From assembly GCF_034140825.1 (NCBI RefSeq), contig NC_089039.1, positions 22,737,501-22,801,500 on the forward strand: 64,000 bases of DNA. Reading direction: 5' to 3'. This DNA is from Oryza sativa Japonica Group. Lineage: Eukaryota > Streptophyta > Magnoliopsida > Poales > Poaceae. Below the pieces are notes generated by a model. It was given only the letters and a program-made list of their open reading frames with translations, searched no databases and was not told where the DNA came from. Shown piece by piece: positions 46,997 through 59,215 of the stretch (position 1 is the stretch's first letter; the number at the start of each line of letters is the position of its first letter). The position numbers were made by a program, and so were the translations under genes.

Positions 46997-49900
46997 ATGG
47001 CTGCCGCGGCGGGGGTGGCTGCTGGAACGGGAAGAGGTAGCGGGGAGGGAGAGGAGCTGCTCCCCAACGCCGTGGAGGGAGACGGCGGCTGCGGCGGGGG
47101 CGGCACGTGCGCGGGGGACCGCCCGTGGCGGCTCAACTTCGACGGCCTCCGCCGCCCGGAGGCGCACCAGGAGAAGCCGCCGCGCCGCTTCCATGACCGC
47201 CTCGGAGGGCTAGGTACTACCTCTCTAACTGTCTCTCGTGATTGGTGGTTCTCTGGAACTTTCGTATCGTTTGTGTTTGGGTGCTATTCGTTTTAGTTGT
47301 AGGATTGTTTTTGATCTGGACTTGTGTTTTAGCTGTTTTAGTTAGAGAATTCAGATGTCAGCGTCTTATCCTCTTCAGTGACGGCGATTGGGTCAGGTGA
47401 TGTATAGTGAACGTGTACTGGAGAATGGGGAGTGGAGAACTTGCAGCAGCGATAGTTGGTATTACTGATCAGTGTGTTTCATCCACTGATGTCCCTTTTG
47501 TTTAGTAGTAGTTGATTGGATACCGTAATTTGCTGTTACTCAACAGTTTTGTGCCATGTCTGTTCTGTAACGATGGTGATCGATTTATAGGTTTCGTTGT
47601 ACGTTCACATTATATGATAATTTGTATTTATGATTGTATTGTGTTAATAATATTTGAAACCAATATTATGTTTGATAGTGGTGATAGATTTTATTACTCT
47701 GCCATGAGTTACTAATTGAATTATGATATTAATTATTAAGCTGAAGATATTATATTGAAAGGCGGAAAGCGTACACATCCTGAGACCTGTTTTCTTAAGA
47801 AATTGTTGTACCCTTTTGATGCTGGTAAAATTTACTGAAGGGTTGTTTATGGACTGTTGAGTTGACTATTTTTTACTTCCTGCTTTGATATTTTGTCTTT
47901 AAGCTGCATGTGTCAAGCCTTTGGTTTCTGTTGTTTGCAATTTCTACCTTACAGCTATGTAACATGGTAATTTCTAGCACCAATTTACTGATTCTTTCCT
48001 CTATATTTCAGTGCTCAGGAATCTGGATATTTCAGGTCTGTATGTTTTATGGAAGAAAACACTGGTTTTCAAACAGAGATATAAGTTTTAGCTCTAAGTC
48101 CAAAGTTCTCATTCTGCAGATGTAGACAAGAATGTTTAATACAGATGGTGGAAGTCATTTCTTTGGTGTTTGAAAATTATTATCAGGATAAAAAGGTCAT
48201 GTACAAAACAAGTTTAACTAAGTTGACTGTTGAGTCTATTTCCAACTTCGCACTGGTCTCATTGTGTGGCATTGCACTCATCATAATCAGATAACTTAGT
48301 ATTCTTCTTTTGTTATATACTTCTATTTACAGTTCAAAGCCCTGGAGATGATGTTGCAGAATATTACCAGCAACAGTCGGAATTGTTGGAAGGTTTTAAT
48401 GAAATGGATACACTCACAGATCGTGGTTTTCTTCCTGGAATGTCCAAGGTCTACATTCTTGCTCTAGTAAGGCCTTGTTTAGTTCGGGAAAATTTTTGTG
48501 TTGGGTTGTCACATCGAATATACGGACATACATTTGAAGTATTAAACATAGTCTAATAACAAAACAAATTACAGATTCCGCTAGGAAACTGCGAGACGAA
48601 TTTATTAAGACTAATTAATCCGTCATTAGCAAATGTTTACTGTAGCACCATATTGTCAAATCATGGCACAATTAGGCTTAAAAGATTCGTCTCTCAATTT
48701 ACACGCCATCTGTGTAATTGTTTTTTTTTCCTACATTTAATACTCCATGCATGTGTCCAAACATTCGATGTGACAGCGTGAACATTTTTGTTTTGGGAAC
48801 TAAACAGGGCCTAACATTAAAAGAAAAAAAACTTCATTTTGCAGATAAAATGTTGAAAGATGCATCTATACTGTTTTCTACCTTAATTTGATCCTATCTG
48901 TGCAGGAAGAATGTGAAAAAGTTGCCAGAAGTGAGGCATTAGCCATCCGGTTATCTAATATAGCAAACATGGTTCTTTTTGCTGCAAAAGTTTATGCCTC
49001 AATAAGGAGTGGTTCTCTAGCTATAATTGCCTCCACTTTGGATTCTCTACTTGACTTGTTATCAGGTTTTATCTTGTGGTTTACTGCCTTTTCAAAGAAA
49101 ACATCAAATCCATACAGGTACCCAATTGGTAAAAGACGCATGCAACCTTTGGTGAGTTTCCACACCAATAACTGCCAATTAGGCATAATTTGCCCTGCAT
49201 GTTCTATGCTTTTATTTCTTGAATTTTTCTATTACTAGAATAAGTCAATCATTTTTGTTGAACTCTGATTTGCTGTAGTATCCATTTATACGTTGTTTAA
49301 GAGATAAGAGAGACATAAACTGTATAAATCGTTATGTTTCTTGATCAGTATTCCTCTTATTAACGAACTCTGACACAATCCGTTTGCCAGGGAATACTTG
49401 TTTTTGCTTCTGTTATGGCAACGCTTGGCCTTCAAATTATCCTAGAATCTACACGCTCATTGTTTTATGATGTAAGTCTTTTCTTTTCTCTTCTTACCAT
49501 TCTTTGACTGCTTTTTTCAATACAATTATTTGATTCATATTGATTAGCGTAGTTGGTTTTTCACTTCTCTATTCAATCTAAACCTTCTAGCAGATATTAT
49601 CAGAATGCCTCATGTTCCATGTGCTTTTGAAAAAAAGTCATTTTCACGTCCCTTTAATGGGGGAAGATTTTCTAAAAAAAAGGCCAACTTGTCCGTTTTC
49701 AATTTTGTACATGCCTGTTTGGTACACTTATGATAGTTAATATGTGTGAGTACTCCATTTCGTATCGTTGACAATCTTGCACTTAAACTTAACTAACTGT
49801 TAAGCACACCGTAATAAAAATTAGGACAGTAACATAATGATCAGATTAATCAGGTAGCTATTGATTATCTTGTGCTCCAGGGGGATACTTTCCGCTTGAC

Positions 49901-50707
49901 AAAAGAGCAGGAGAAGTGGGTTGTGGATATCATGCTTTCTGTTACATCGGTGAAGCTCCTACTGGTTGTATATTGCCGTTCATTCACCAATGAAATTGTA
50001 AAGGCTTATGCACATGATCACTTTTTCGATGTCATCACCTATGTCATTGGGCTTGTGGCAGCACTTCTAGCTAATTATGTTTAAGGCTGTATTGACCCAG
50101 TTGGGGCTATTATAGTAAGTATACTAAAGTAGTACTTGCTCTGTATAATTCCTTGTTTATTAGAATTTCACTGAAAGAACTATCATTTCCTAGAATTGTG
50201 AGATACACTATAGAATTTGAGTATGTCACGAATTTAATCGGGTAAGACAACTATTTTGGCTATGGAACTGAATGATGCACTAGTGATAAATCTTCTCACA
50301 TTCGACAATAACTTGAACTTGAATAGGTTTTTATTATCTTTCCTTCTTTGCAGCTGGCGATCTACACAATCAGAACATGGTCAATGACGGTGCTAGAAAA
50401 CGTCCACTCCTTGGTTGGCCAATCGGCTTCACCAGAGTACCTTCAGAAGCTTACCTACCTGTGCTGGAACCATCACAAGGCTGTCAGGCACATCGACACA
50501 GTGCGAGCATATACATTCGGCTCCCACTACTTTGTTGAGGTGGATATTGTTCTGCCATGTGACATGCCCTTGCAGGAAGCGCATGATATCGGCGAGGCTC
50601 CGCAAGAGAAGCTGGAGAGCTTGCCCGAGATTGAGCGGGCTTTTGTCCATCTCGACTACGAGTTCACCCACCAGCCTGAGCATGCTCGATCCCATGATAC
50701 ATTATAG
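46997..50707 (+). pseudogene. MTP11: MTP11-type Mn/cation-efflux transporter with in-frame stop
   Basis: Cation diffusion facilitator of the plant Mn-CDF (MTP8-11) group, expected in Golgi or pre-vacuolar membranes and exporting Mn2+. Exons: 46997-47213, 48333-48448, 48906-49151, 49391-49471, 49881-50114, 50354-50707. All are GT-AG and in frame; without the stop this would be 415 residues. Exon 3 holds TM1-2 with the metal motif DSLLD; exons 4-5 hold TM3-5 with DHFFD, the second Mn-CDF DxxxD motif. In exon 5, after VAALLANYV, the codon at 50082-50084 is TAA, just before IDPVGAII. Product would end at residue 287, losing TM6 and the C-terminal cytosolic domain. Downstream sequence ([44 protein letters not shown]) is intact and strongly MTP11-like, so the lesion looks recent. 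Intron 2 carries a Tourist MITE. Confidence 0.88.
48471..48811. mobile_element. Tourist/PIF MITE in MTP11 intron 2
   Basis: 341 bases, left end GGCCTTGTTTAGTTC, right end GAACTAAACAGGGCC, flanked by TAA on both sides (48468-48470 and 48812-48814). Inner words match 42599-42937 (CTGCGAGACGAATTTATTAAG). It sits between exons 2 and 3 of the MTP11 gene and does not touch the splice sites. Confidence 0.9.
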
Positions 50708-50775
50708 CAGTCCGAACTTCAGAGAACCCAAGTTGAAATTATTGAAGCCATCTCAGTTTCACAAATCTGGGAGTA

Positions 50776-50957
50776 GCCAACATGCTTCGACACATTGCTT
50801 ATTTCAGATGCGTTGTTTTTTTTTTTTTTGGGTGTGGCTAGGAATCATATCTGTGCCTGTGGGCGTGTAGGGGATGACTGGATGGGTGGCATTGGCAATG
50901 TTTGAATCAAATGATTGATGCGATGAGGTGAGATGAGCCAAAATGCTTCGACACATT

Positions 50958-50991
<34 letters not shown>

Positions 50992-51092
50992 TTTTGTGGC
51001 TGGGAATCATATCTGTGCCTGTGGGCGTGTAGGGGATGACTGGATGGGTGGCATTGGCAATGTTTGAATCAAATGATTGATGAGATGAGATC
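50776..51092. repeat. Tandem duplication of about 160 bp with poly-T tracts
   Basis: Two copies in the 3' flank of MTP11: 50776-50936 and 50937-51092. Each has ATGCTTCGACACATTG, then a T run (14 in the first, about 32 in the second), then GGAATCATATCTGTGCCTGT and GGCATTGGCAATGTTTGAAT. Apart from the T run and a few bases they are identical, so the duplication is young. It probably duplicates part of the 3' UTR and polyadenylation region. Confidence 0.9.
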
Positions 51093-51199
51093 TTCAGTGT
51101 ATGTGCGGTGATTGATGGTGCCTGATCGACCGAGATCTTCAGTATATGTACAGGCCTTGATAACAAGTGCAAAGCAAATCATGCTTTGCAGTTTGCACC

Positions 51200-51815
51200 A
51201 TATCCCACTTTAATTCCTGAAAAGCAGTCCAGAGACTCACACCGTTGACGGAGGCGTTCGTTTTGTTAATTTCTTGCACTGTGCTGTCTGCCAATCTACT
51301 CATCACAGAAAAGGTTTGAGCGCTCCTCTCCCAGAAAAGCTCAGTGGTCTCGCCGTCACCAGACCGAGTGCGACACACGTTGTGTTGGAGAAAGCTAGTC
51401 TAGAATCCGGGGCCCCTCTCCCGGAGACTACACTGCTAGTGCCCGCTGCCCTCCGTCTATTGGTTTCGCATTCTCACTGTAGCTCGAGCGAGACGGCCGT
51501 CGTCCGGCCCCGGCCTACCTCTACCTGCGACGGACGCGTCACCTTCATGGGATCAGCGCTCGACGCCGGATCGGCTCCCCCTCCCCTCCCCTCCCCTCCC
51601 CTCCCCTGCCTTACCTCCGCGTGGTGGCGCGCGCACGCGTCCCGTACGTACTCCCGTGAAACGGCTACAGGACAACGACGACGCCAGCTCACGAGAAACG
51701 AGAAAGGGACATATGATTAATTAAGTAGGAGTATTAACTAGAAGTATTATAAACTTTAAAATAAATTTATTTGATTTCTAAAAATAATCTACATATTTCT
51801 TTCTAAAAAAACGTA
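51200..51815. other. Intergenic with GC-rich patch and pentamer repeat
   Basis: GC-rich between about 51300 and 51700, with (CTCCC)n at about 51583-51608. Open frames lack domains. No gene called. Confidence 0.4.
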
Positions 51816-52042
51816 CTCCCTCCGTTCCAAAATATAACAACTTTAGCCCTCAAGATTTGTCCCAAAATATAACAACTTCTTCCCCAACATTCTCTTCTTA
51901 ACCAATCACAACCCTCCACCATTTACTTTTTACACCTACCCCCACTACTCATCCAATCACAACCCTCCACCATTCACTTATACCTACTTTCTTAATAACT
52001 GTGTCCAACTCTAAAACTCCTTATATTCTGAAACGGAGAGAG
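51816..52042. mobile_element. Stowaway MITE
   Basis: 227 bases, left CTCCCTCCGTTCCAAAATATAA, right TTATATTCTGAAACGGAGAGAG, TA on both sides. The inside holds AACCAATCACAACCCTCCACC, repeated once. Confidence 0.8.
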
Positions 52043-52204
52043 TACCATTTAGCATACTTACAGAAAATGAGAGAGTAGCCAAAATGAAAAGTTTATTCAA
52101 ACTCAGCCTTATATAAGAGACAGGTGTCAGCGATAAATTAATTGATGTTTGATGACATCTCTAAGGTCATTCCCAACTCAATAACTAGGATGTTGTCCAT
52201 AATA

Positions 52205-52790
52205 CTCCCTCCATTTACTTTTGATAGTTATATTTCATCCTGACACACAGACCAATGATAAGTAATTCTACTTATCATCCATTTAAACATGTGGAGTACT
52301 CCCTCCATCTACTTTTGATAGTCATATTTCATCTTGGTACACAGACCAAGGATAAGTAATTATACTTATCATCCATTTAAACATGCTACTAGTTATTCCT
52401 CGTAAACAAGCGATTCATTAATATTTACATTTTTCGATGCCCATTTAACCAATCTTGTGTAGAAGAATGGAGAGTCATGCATTAAATCCGAAAAAATCAT
52501 TAAGAGGACAGGTTATTGGATTGAAATATGCCTATCAAAAATAAAATTTTCAGATTTGGAAATATGAATATCAAAAGTAGATGGAAGGAGTACCAGTTAT
52601 TCCTCGTAAACAAGCGATTCATTAATATTTACATTTCTCGATACCCATGCAGCCAATCTTATGCGGAAGAATGAAGAGTCACGCATTAAATCCGAGAAAG
52701 TCATTAAGAGAATAGGTTGTTGAATTGAAATATGACTATCAAAAATAAATTTTTCAGATTTGGAAATATGACTATCAAAAGTAGATGGAG
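52205..52790. mobile_element. Composite Stowaway-type MITE with duplicated ends
   Basis: Two left ends (CTCCCTCCATTTACTTTTGAT at 52205 and CTCCCTCCATCTACTTTTGAT at 52301) are followed by two right halves (52389-52591 and 52593-52790). These share ATTCCTCGTAAACAAGCGAT, CATTAAATCCGA and ATCAAAAGTAGATGGA. The inner pair forms one complete element. The arrangement looks like one MITE inserted in, or recombined with, a second copy of itself. Confidence 0.75.
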
Positions 52791-52799
52791 TATTAAATA

Positions 52800-53622
52800 A
52801 GCTGCTACCTAGGATGAAAAATGATATGACAAGTGAATAAATGAGGAAAGAGAAGGAAACCATGTCTTGTATAAGACATGGTTTCTACACAATATCCAAG
52901 ACATCATGTGAGCTAAGTAGCATTAAATTTAAGTATGGAATAGTGGTGTTTACATTGGAAGAGTAGTGTCTAGTATTAGTTTCTTGATGATGTGGAGTTT
53001 ATGAAAACTATGTCTTGTGTCTTGGGTTGGGAATGATCTAAGTTCTAATAAAACACACATCACCGGGGCATAATGGGATGCAGCTGGGAGATGTTTTTTC
53101 CCCTCTTTTAGGGATGTCCTACCATTTATTGCAATGCTATTTAAATATTTATAATTTTTTTTCACAAAATTTAATAATATATATCGATATGTGATATTTC
53201 ACTCCACAAATAAACAAGTTTAAATTAACCTATATATGCACGTTGAAAAAAACAAAAACAAATTATTACTCCAAACAAAATATAAGCATCTGCACGTTTA
53301 CCAAAATGTATTTGTATATCTTTTAAAAAATATAAATAAATGCTTATACTTTTGGAATGGAGTACACTCGTATTGTTCGCAATCATATTTGTTATTTTTC
53401 TAAAACTTAATTCTATAGGTCGAATTTAGATTGCATATGTGTTGTGGAGTTATATATCTCACATTAATGATACATGCATGCTGTTATATTTTTTTTTCTA
53501 AAAGAACTTTTAATTATTTTAATGCCGTGGAGAAATGAGGGGACATCGGCATGGAGGGTTAAAAGACTCTCCTGCATTTATAACTGCGTATATCGTAATT
53601 AATTTAAACATTTTGCTACCTA
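52800..53622. other. Intergenic, no gene seen
   Basis: AT-rich. A short palindrome ACCATGTCTTGT / ATAAGACATGGT lies at about 52859-52885. No coding region is recognised. Confidence 0.45.
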
Positions 53623-53858
53623 CTCCCTCTGTCAAAAAAAAGTAAACCCTGGGTTTTTTGTCCAACTTTGACTGTCCGTCTTATATGAAATTTTTTCATA
53701 ATTCGTATTTTTATTGTTGTTGGATGATAAAACATGATTAATATTTTATACGTGACTTGTCTTTTTAATTTTTTTTCATAATTTTTTTAAATAAGACGGA
53801 CGGTCAAACGTTGGGCACAGAAACCAGTGTTTGTCTTTTTTTTTTGGGACGGAGGAAG
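53623..53858. mobile_element. Stowaway MITE
   Basis: 236 bases, left CTCCCTCTGTCAAAAAAAAGT, right TTTTTTTTGGGACGGAGGAAG, TA on both sides. It is the intact relative of the truncated copy at 29625-29804. Confidence 0.85.
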
Positions 53859-54426
53859 TATTTGTTTCCCTATATATGTTTTTCTATTTTTTTGGAGAGA
53901 ATTATCGTCCCATTTGTCCACAATCATGACGACAGAGTACAGTGTAAGAGGTAGAGTGGCAACTAGCTAGCGAGCCATGGGGTCCTGAGTGTCTGTCTGA
54001 TCGGTTAGGTACACGTCACCATGCCACGTGTCACAAAGGGATTAGCAACGACAGTGCATCAGCTGCACCTGTAGATCGCAAGGTGCATGAAGACAATCTT
54101 CCATATCCTGAATATTCCACGCATGCATTCATGTTTGCATACATAAGATGCACATATATACTAAACAGTACATGACACCTAGTACATGATTTCTTGTGCT
54201 AATAACATACTACACACAACTACATGTTCATGATTTAATTTTGTGGCAGCTAGCTGGCTAGCTAATCTATATATGATGCATGCTTACGGCACATTTATAT
54301 TAATACGAGGATTGAAAAAGAGCTCTCAATGGGATGGAGCCAAATCAAACAAGCAAGCTAGCTAGCTAGAGAGCTCATGTGAAGAGCTAGTCATGAACTC
54401 TAGCTATAGCTATAGCTTAGCTAGAG
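53859..54426. other. Intergenic / 3' flank
   Basis: AT-rich, with many CTAGCTAG words near 54240-54425. It contains the probable 3' UTR of the minus-strand gene ending at 54427. No other gene is seen. Confidence 0.45.
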
Positions 54427-55131
54427 CTAGCTCTCGTCGTCGTCGTCGTCGTCGGAGCCCTTGGATGCCGCGGCGTCGGAGAGCATCTTCTGGATCCGCT
54501 GCATCGTCTCCGCCTCGATGTTGCGCTCCGCCCTGTCCTTGTTGTAGGTCTCGAAGAACTCCTTGTTCTCCTTCTCCAGCTCCTTCCATACTGCCGCCAC
54601 AAAGATCAAAATATATTTTTAGATAATGCAAATGGATTACATCTCCGGCTTCTGTCATAAGATACATAGCCATACAAAGATTAAAATATATGCTCACATG
54701 AAATGATATATATGCATATATAATAAGGTGCAACCACTAGCTTGCGAAGAGAATGCGCATACGTGTGTATATATATAATTTGGGAGAGAAACTAGCTAGA
54801 GTCTATAGGTAGCACTGCACATGGAGATATATATATGTTCTTGAAGAGAAGTGGGTAAGTAATTAAGTATACCTGTGGAAGTGACGACAGGGTTGATGTT
54901 GGCATGCTTCTCCAGGGCCTCCATGCACTCCTCCTTGTTCAGGTTGAAGCAAATGCACTTCTCTATCAGGTGGTGAACCTGCAGTAATTAATTAACAATG
55001 GCAGCTTAATTGTAAACACCTCTCATTTGATGCACACCCAGCTAACACACACAACCCAGAAGAAACTCATACTAGCATATAAGTATATATACCATTCTGA
55101 TGTACGAAGCTGAGGATGATGAGTCTCCCAT
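54427..55131 (-). CDS. Plant-specific TIGR01589-domain protein, 102 residues
   Basis: Three exons, 55131-55093, 54978-54873 and 54590-54427, GT-AG and in frame. The product is MGDSSSASYIRMVHHLIEKC.. continuing CICFNLNKEECMEALEKHAN, INPVVTSTVWKELEKENKEF and FETYNKDR. The YIxMVxxLIExCxxFxxxxEECxxAL / HANIxPxxTxxVWxELxKEN pattern is the uncharacterised plant domain TIGR01589, here complete at about residues 9-60. The rest is charged, probably helical, ending in the acidic tail GSDDDDDES. There is no signal peptide or membrane segment. Molecular function is not known to me; some proteins of this type are annotated only as angiosperm-conserved. The upstream side (55132-55430) has GA repeats on the + strand. 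Confidence 0.85.
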
Positions 55132-56392
55132 GGCGCCTAGCTTGAGAGAGACAGAGATCACCACTAATTAAGCTCCAGCTAGCTTAGCTAATGGCAGAGT
55201 AGTACTGGACTACTGGATCAGCAAGCTCCAGGAGACAGGAGCCGCTGCTGATTCAGCTCACTGTTAGCTAGCTAGCTAGGTAGCTCACTGCTTACTTATC
55301 TATCTAAACTATGGGGGAAGAAGAAGAAGAAGAAGAGAGGAGATAGAAATAGGGGAGGTGGTGGGGGAGGAGGGGGACGTGGAGGCATGTCACGTGGGCG
55401 CCGCCGCCCCATTGGCGGAGAGGTGGCCGCGGAGATTTTTCCGGGCCCGCGCCTCGCTCTCAGTCTCAGCAGCAGCGGCCTTGCTTTTTCTGTGGCTGGA
55501 GCGTGCACTAGCTTTAGCTTGGGCGGCTTTGCTAGCTAGCTTTGGGCCATTTTGGCGTATCGTTGCTACTCGATCGTCCCTAGCTACTTGGAGACGTTGA
55601 TGAGTAGTCGTTGCTACTTGTTGGACGTTCGTGAGTGGTAGTCTCATTGCTACTTGCTTCTCTTTTATTTAATTAACCTCAGTCATAATCATGCTGTGGC
55701 GGAGCCAGCGACGTACGCCGTTGAGTCTGGTTTGATCGATGAAGATCGAACATCTCTACCCGGTGGCCGCTCGACCTGTCAAGTAGTGGCTCCGCCACTG
55801 ATCATGCATATGTGTCTGAAAAGCCATATATGTTATTTTTGTAATTGTTCCTAAGTAATAGATGCAATATTTTTGCCCTCTAGCTATATCGAAAGATGTA
55901 TATAGTCATCTGAACATATTAGCCGCTAACAAGCCACAAAAGATGCTAATAGTAGCTAAAGTCTAGCTAGCTAAAGGCTTACTATGTGTAGACATGAGGT
56001 TATTCGAAAGGAGAGGCAACATATATTAGTTAGTAATTAATTAAGACCGTTCGTATTACTATGAAAATTAGTCTAGAGTTGTATTTAATATATATATTTA
56101 TATACTCCTATATAGTATTTATTAGTGAGTCTTGAGAGATCTAGAATTGAGATGCGCATCGAACACACCCTCTCCAATTAAAAAGCATATTTGAAAGGTT
56201 TAATAATGTATTGATCCAAATTTATGTACAATAGTATTTATTCAGCCACCGCCCACCAGGTTACGTTCGTAACGTTATTCTTATGCATCATCACTTCATG
56301 GATTGCGCACACACGATCATATCACCTTTAAACGGCCGGCTCAAACACAAAGCTTTACTACTATACAGAGCTTACTCTTAGAGTATATACTA
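55132..56392. other. Upstream region of the TIGR01589 gene; intergenic
   Basis: A GAA/GAG-rich tract at 55317-55340, then a GC-rich patch to about 55520 that could be promoter. Beyond it is AT-rich. No supported gene. Confidence 0.4.
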
Positions 56393-56633
56393 TTCCCTCC
56401 GTTTCATATTATAAGTGCTTGACTTTTTTTAGTCAAAGTTTATTTTGTTTAACCAAGTTTATAGAAAAAATTAGCAACATCTTCTATGTCAAATCAGTTT
56501 CATTAAATTTAACATTAAATATATATTTTAATAATATATTTATGTTGTATTGAAAATATTAGCATATTCTACTACAAACTTAAAAATTTAACTTAAAAAA
56601 GTTAAACGATTTTATAATCTGGAAAGGAGGAAG
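56393..56633. mobile_element. Stowaway MITE
   Basis: 241 bases, left TTCCCTCCGTTTCATATTATAA, right TTTTATAATCTGGAAAGGAGGAAG, TA on both sides. Weak but continuous inverted pairing through GTTAAA / AACTT-rich arms. Confidence 0.7.
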
Positions 56634-58699
56634 TAACAGTCAAGCTGTCAAGAGCTAAGGGCTCAAGGCAAGTGACTATGAGGTAAATAGCGATTGATCG
56701 CACTTTTTTAGGACTATAGCACAGCAACTATGCCACATATGCCCCCTCCACATAAGAACCCAAACGGCCAAACTATCCCCTCAAATGTAGATAGCATGGC
56801 CCACTGCACAGTGACCAAAGATCATCTCTCATGAAATCGCGTGGTGGCCCATCTGACCAAAATCTAGCCAACCCGCGTTCTGTCCGAAATTAAGCACGCG
56901 GGCCCAAAGGCGTATCAGGCCCACGCAAGTCACGCGACGAGTATACAACGTAAACCGTTGATCGAGCGATCAGCCGATCACGACCGTTGAATCGAAGGAG
57001 GCAGCAATAACGTACAACAACGTACCGGACCAGGAAGCAGACTGCAGTTTTTGTAAGCTCGTCCCAAAATATCATCATTTTTAGGGTTTTACAGGTGATT
57101 AGGAAAATTGATTGAGTAAATTAAAGCCTCTCATCGTTCCCTTTACAACTGATAAGCCATATAAAAATACACGAAATATCAAAAAATAGTTTACAAGTAA
57201 AATTTTTATACCTAGGATCTTAATTATTTAAAAGGTAATACTGAAAAATAAACTATAATTAAAAAAAATCTTAAATTAACTTTAAAGTTTAAATTTTGGT
57301 TGTGACTCATAATGTAACGAGCAATTAATGATGAAGCAATAAAATGGTTGTGATTATAGGTGATATAAGAAATTTGGTCAGGAAGTTAAATAAGATGAAG
57401 AAGTAGTTGGAGAAGTTACATATAGACTAATTTTATTTCAAGGTTGCATATTAATTATTTTGAAATGGAGAGAGAGCATAAATTAATTTACGCCTGGTTC
57501 TCTTGTGATGCATGCATGCATGTCATTGTTGAGCAATTGGGCTAGCTCCCGTAAGATTGCGCACCCCAATGGATACAAACGCTATAAATGCACCGAGGTC
57601 GATAGTAAAAGAATTTGAAGATAGTGGATGTTCAGAAAAAACCAAAAGAATTTGGGCGACAGTGGATGTCCAGATAGAAACGCGTATGTATGTTCGTTCA
57701 GTATGTGGATTTTTTCGTGTTAAATACTTAAATGTCTTGTAAAATCATGTAAAGATAAAATTTTTTATATATTTACACATCAAAAATTAAAAATCAAAGT
57801 TGGAATACCACACCAATAAAATAAAAGACGGAGGAACTAAAATGGGTGTGGTAACTCTACAGTGTAGCATTTCGTTTTGTACAAGTGCCAGACGCTTTAG
57901 CGTTTGGCAAATAAATTTCCTTTCAATCTAAGTTCTAATATAATATTATTACTTCGGAGAAAATTATATAAAAACTAGGGAGATGTGACATTTAGATAAC
58001 ATAATTTACATATCCCACAAATAAAATATAACAATTAATCTTAGCTAAAACGTAAAATAAAATTCCACAGCAACTCTAAAAAAAATCACAGTAAAATTAA
58101 CGCATCGTGACAACAGCAAACTGATCAGCCCTGTTTAAAGTAGCAAGCACACGGACTAGCTCTACTCCTCTTCGATAAAGAAGAAAGAAATATCGCCCGA
58201 AATGGGTGATGAAAACGTGTTAATTGTTTCTAAAGGATCGATATCGATGGAAACGTGTGAAAGAATGTGCAGCTGTGAATTTGCATGGTTAGAATTAGTT
58301 AGAAGAGAGCTGATCCAGGCATCCAGCAAGGCCTGGGTGATTGCTGGTAGTACTGTCCAAAGCAAAGCAAGAAAAGTAATCCACGCTTCACTTCATCGCA
58401 TCCGAGAAGCAGCTCCCTGACGTGCTCGATCATGTGACGTGGCGCGAGCTAATTGGCCGTCTAAATTGCATAGGGTGATCGAGCAAATGACTGACCAGCT
58501 AGTGGCAGTAACGTCGTACGGGACAAATGTACCACCCATCGATCGCTGGCGCTGCTGCTGGAGAATCTTTCGTCACCCACGATTGGCTTCCCAATATTGA
58601 ATTAATCTGATGTACAATTATTTTTTTTATAAACGCATGTAATAAATATATATATTTAGCTATATCGATCAATATACACCATTATAATAATATTATAAT
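56634..58699. other. Intergenic, no gene seen
   Basis: Mostly AT-rich. A more mixed segment at 56740-57060 contains GCCCA and CACGCG words, but no coding frame of note. A shorter mixed block at 58140-58600 has a 72-codon + frame starting MGDENVLIVSKGSISMETCE, without a recognisable domain. Confidence 0.4.
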
Positions 58700-59206
58700 G
58701 AGTGAAGTACATGGGCGGTCCCTAAACTTGTACCGGTATGTCATCTAGGTCTCTGAACTCCTAAAATATATTTTTAGGTCCCTGAACTTGCCATGTGTGT
58801 TATATAGGTCCAAACAGGTTCTAACCCACTCGATGTGCTGACGTGGCAATGCCACGGTGACGCCTACGTGTCAGTGAAATCCACATGTCAAGCATATATA
58901 AAAAATAAAATTAAAAACCATATTTTCTCCTCTTAGGTAGACAGAAAAAAAGATAAAAATTTTAAGGTAGAGAGGAGAAAATATATTTTTCTAATTATAT
59001 TTTTTTCTATGTGAGTGACACGTGGGTCCAACTAACACGTATGAACTATCGTGGTATGCCACATCAGCGCATGGAAGGGGTTGGAGCTCGTTTGGACCGG
59101 TATGACACCCCAAAACAAGTTCAAGGATCTGAAAATGTATTTTGAGAGTTTAGGGATCTAGATGACACATCCACACAAGTTTAGGGACCGCTCGTGCACT
59201 TCACTC
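58700..59206. mobile_element. Mutator-type foldback MITE with 9-bp target duplication
   Basis: 507 bases. Left arm GAGTGAAGTACATGGGCGGT, then CCCTAAACTTG and GTCATCTAGGTC. Right arm, reversed, GAGTGAAGTGCACGAGCGGT, then CCCTAAACTTG and GTCATCTAGATC. Flanks are TATTATAAT at 58691-58699 and 59207-59215. Inverted pairing continues for about 200 bases per side. Confidence 0.9.
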
Positions 59207-59215
59207 TATTATAAT

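Noticed and set aside
58202-58420. 72-codon + frame MGDENVLIVSKG...
   Set aside because: No homology I recognise and no TATA or leader context; too short to support alone.
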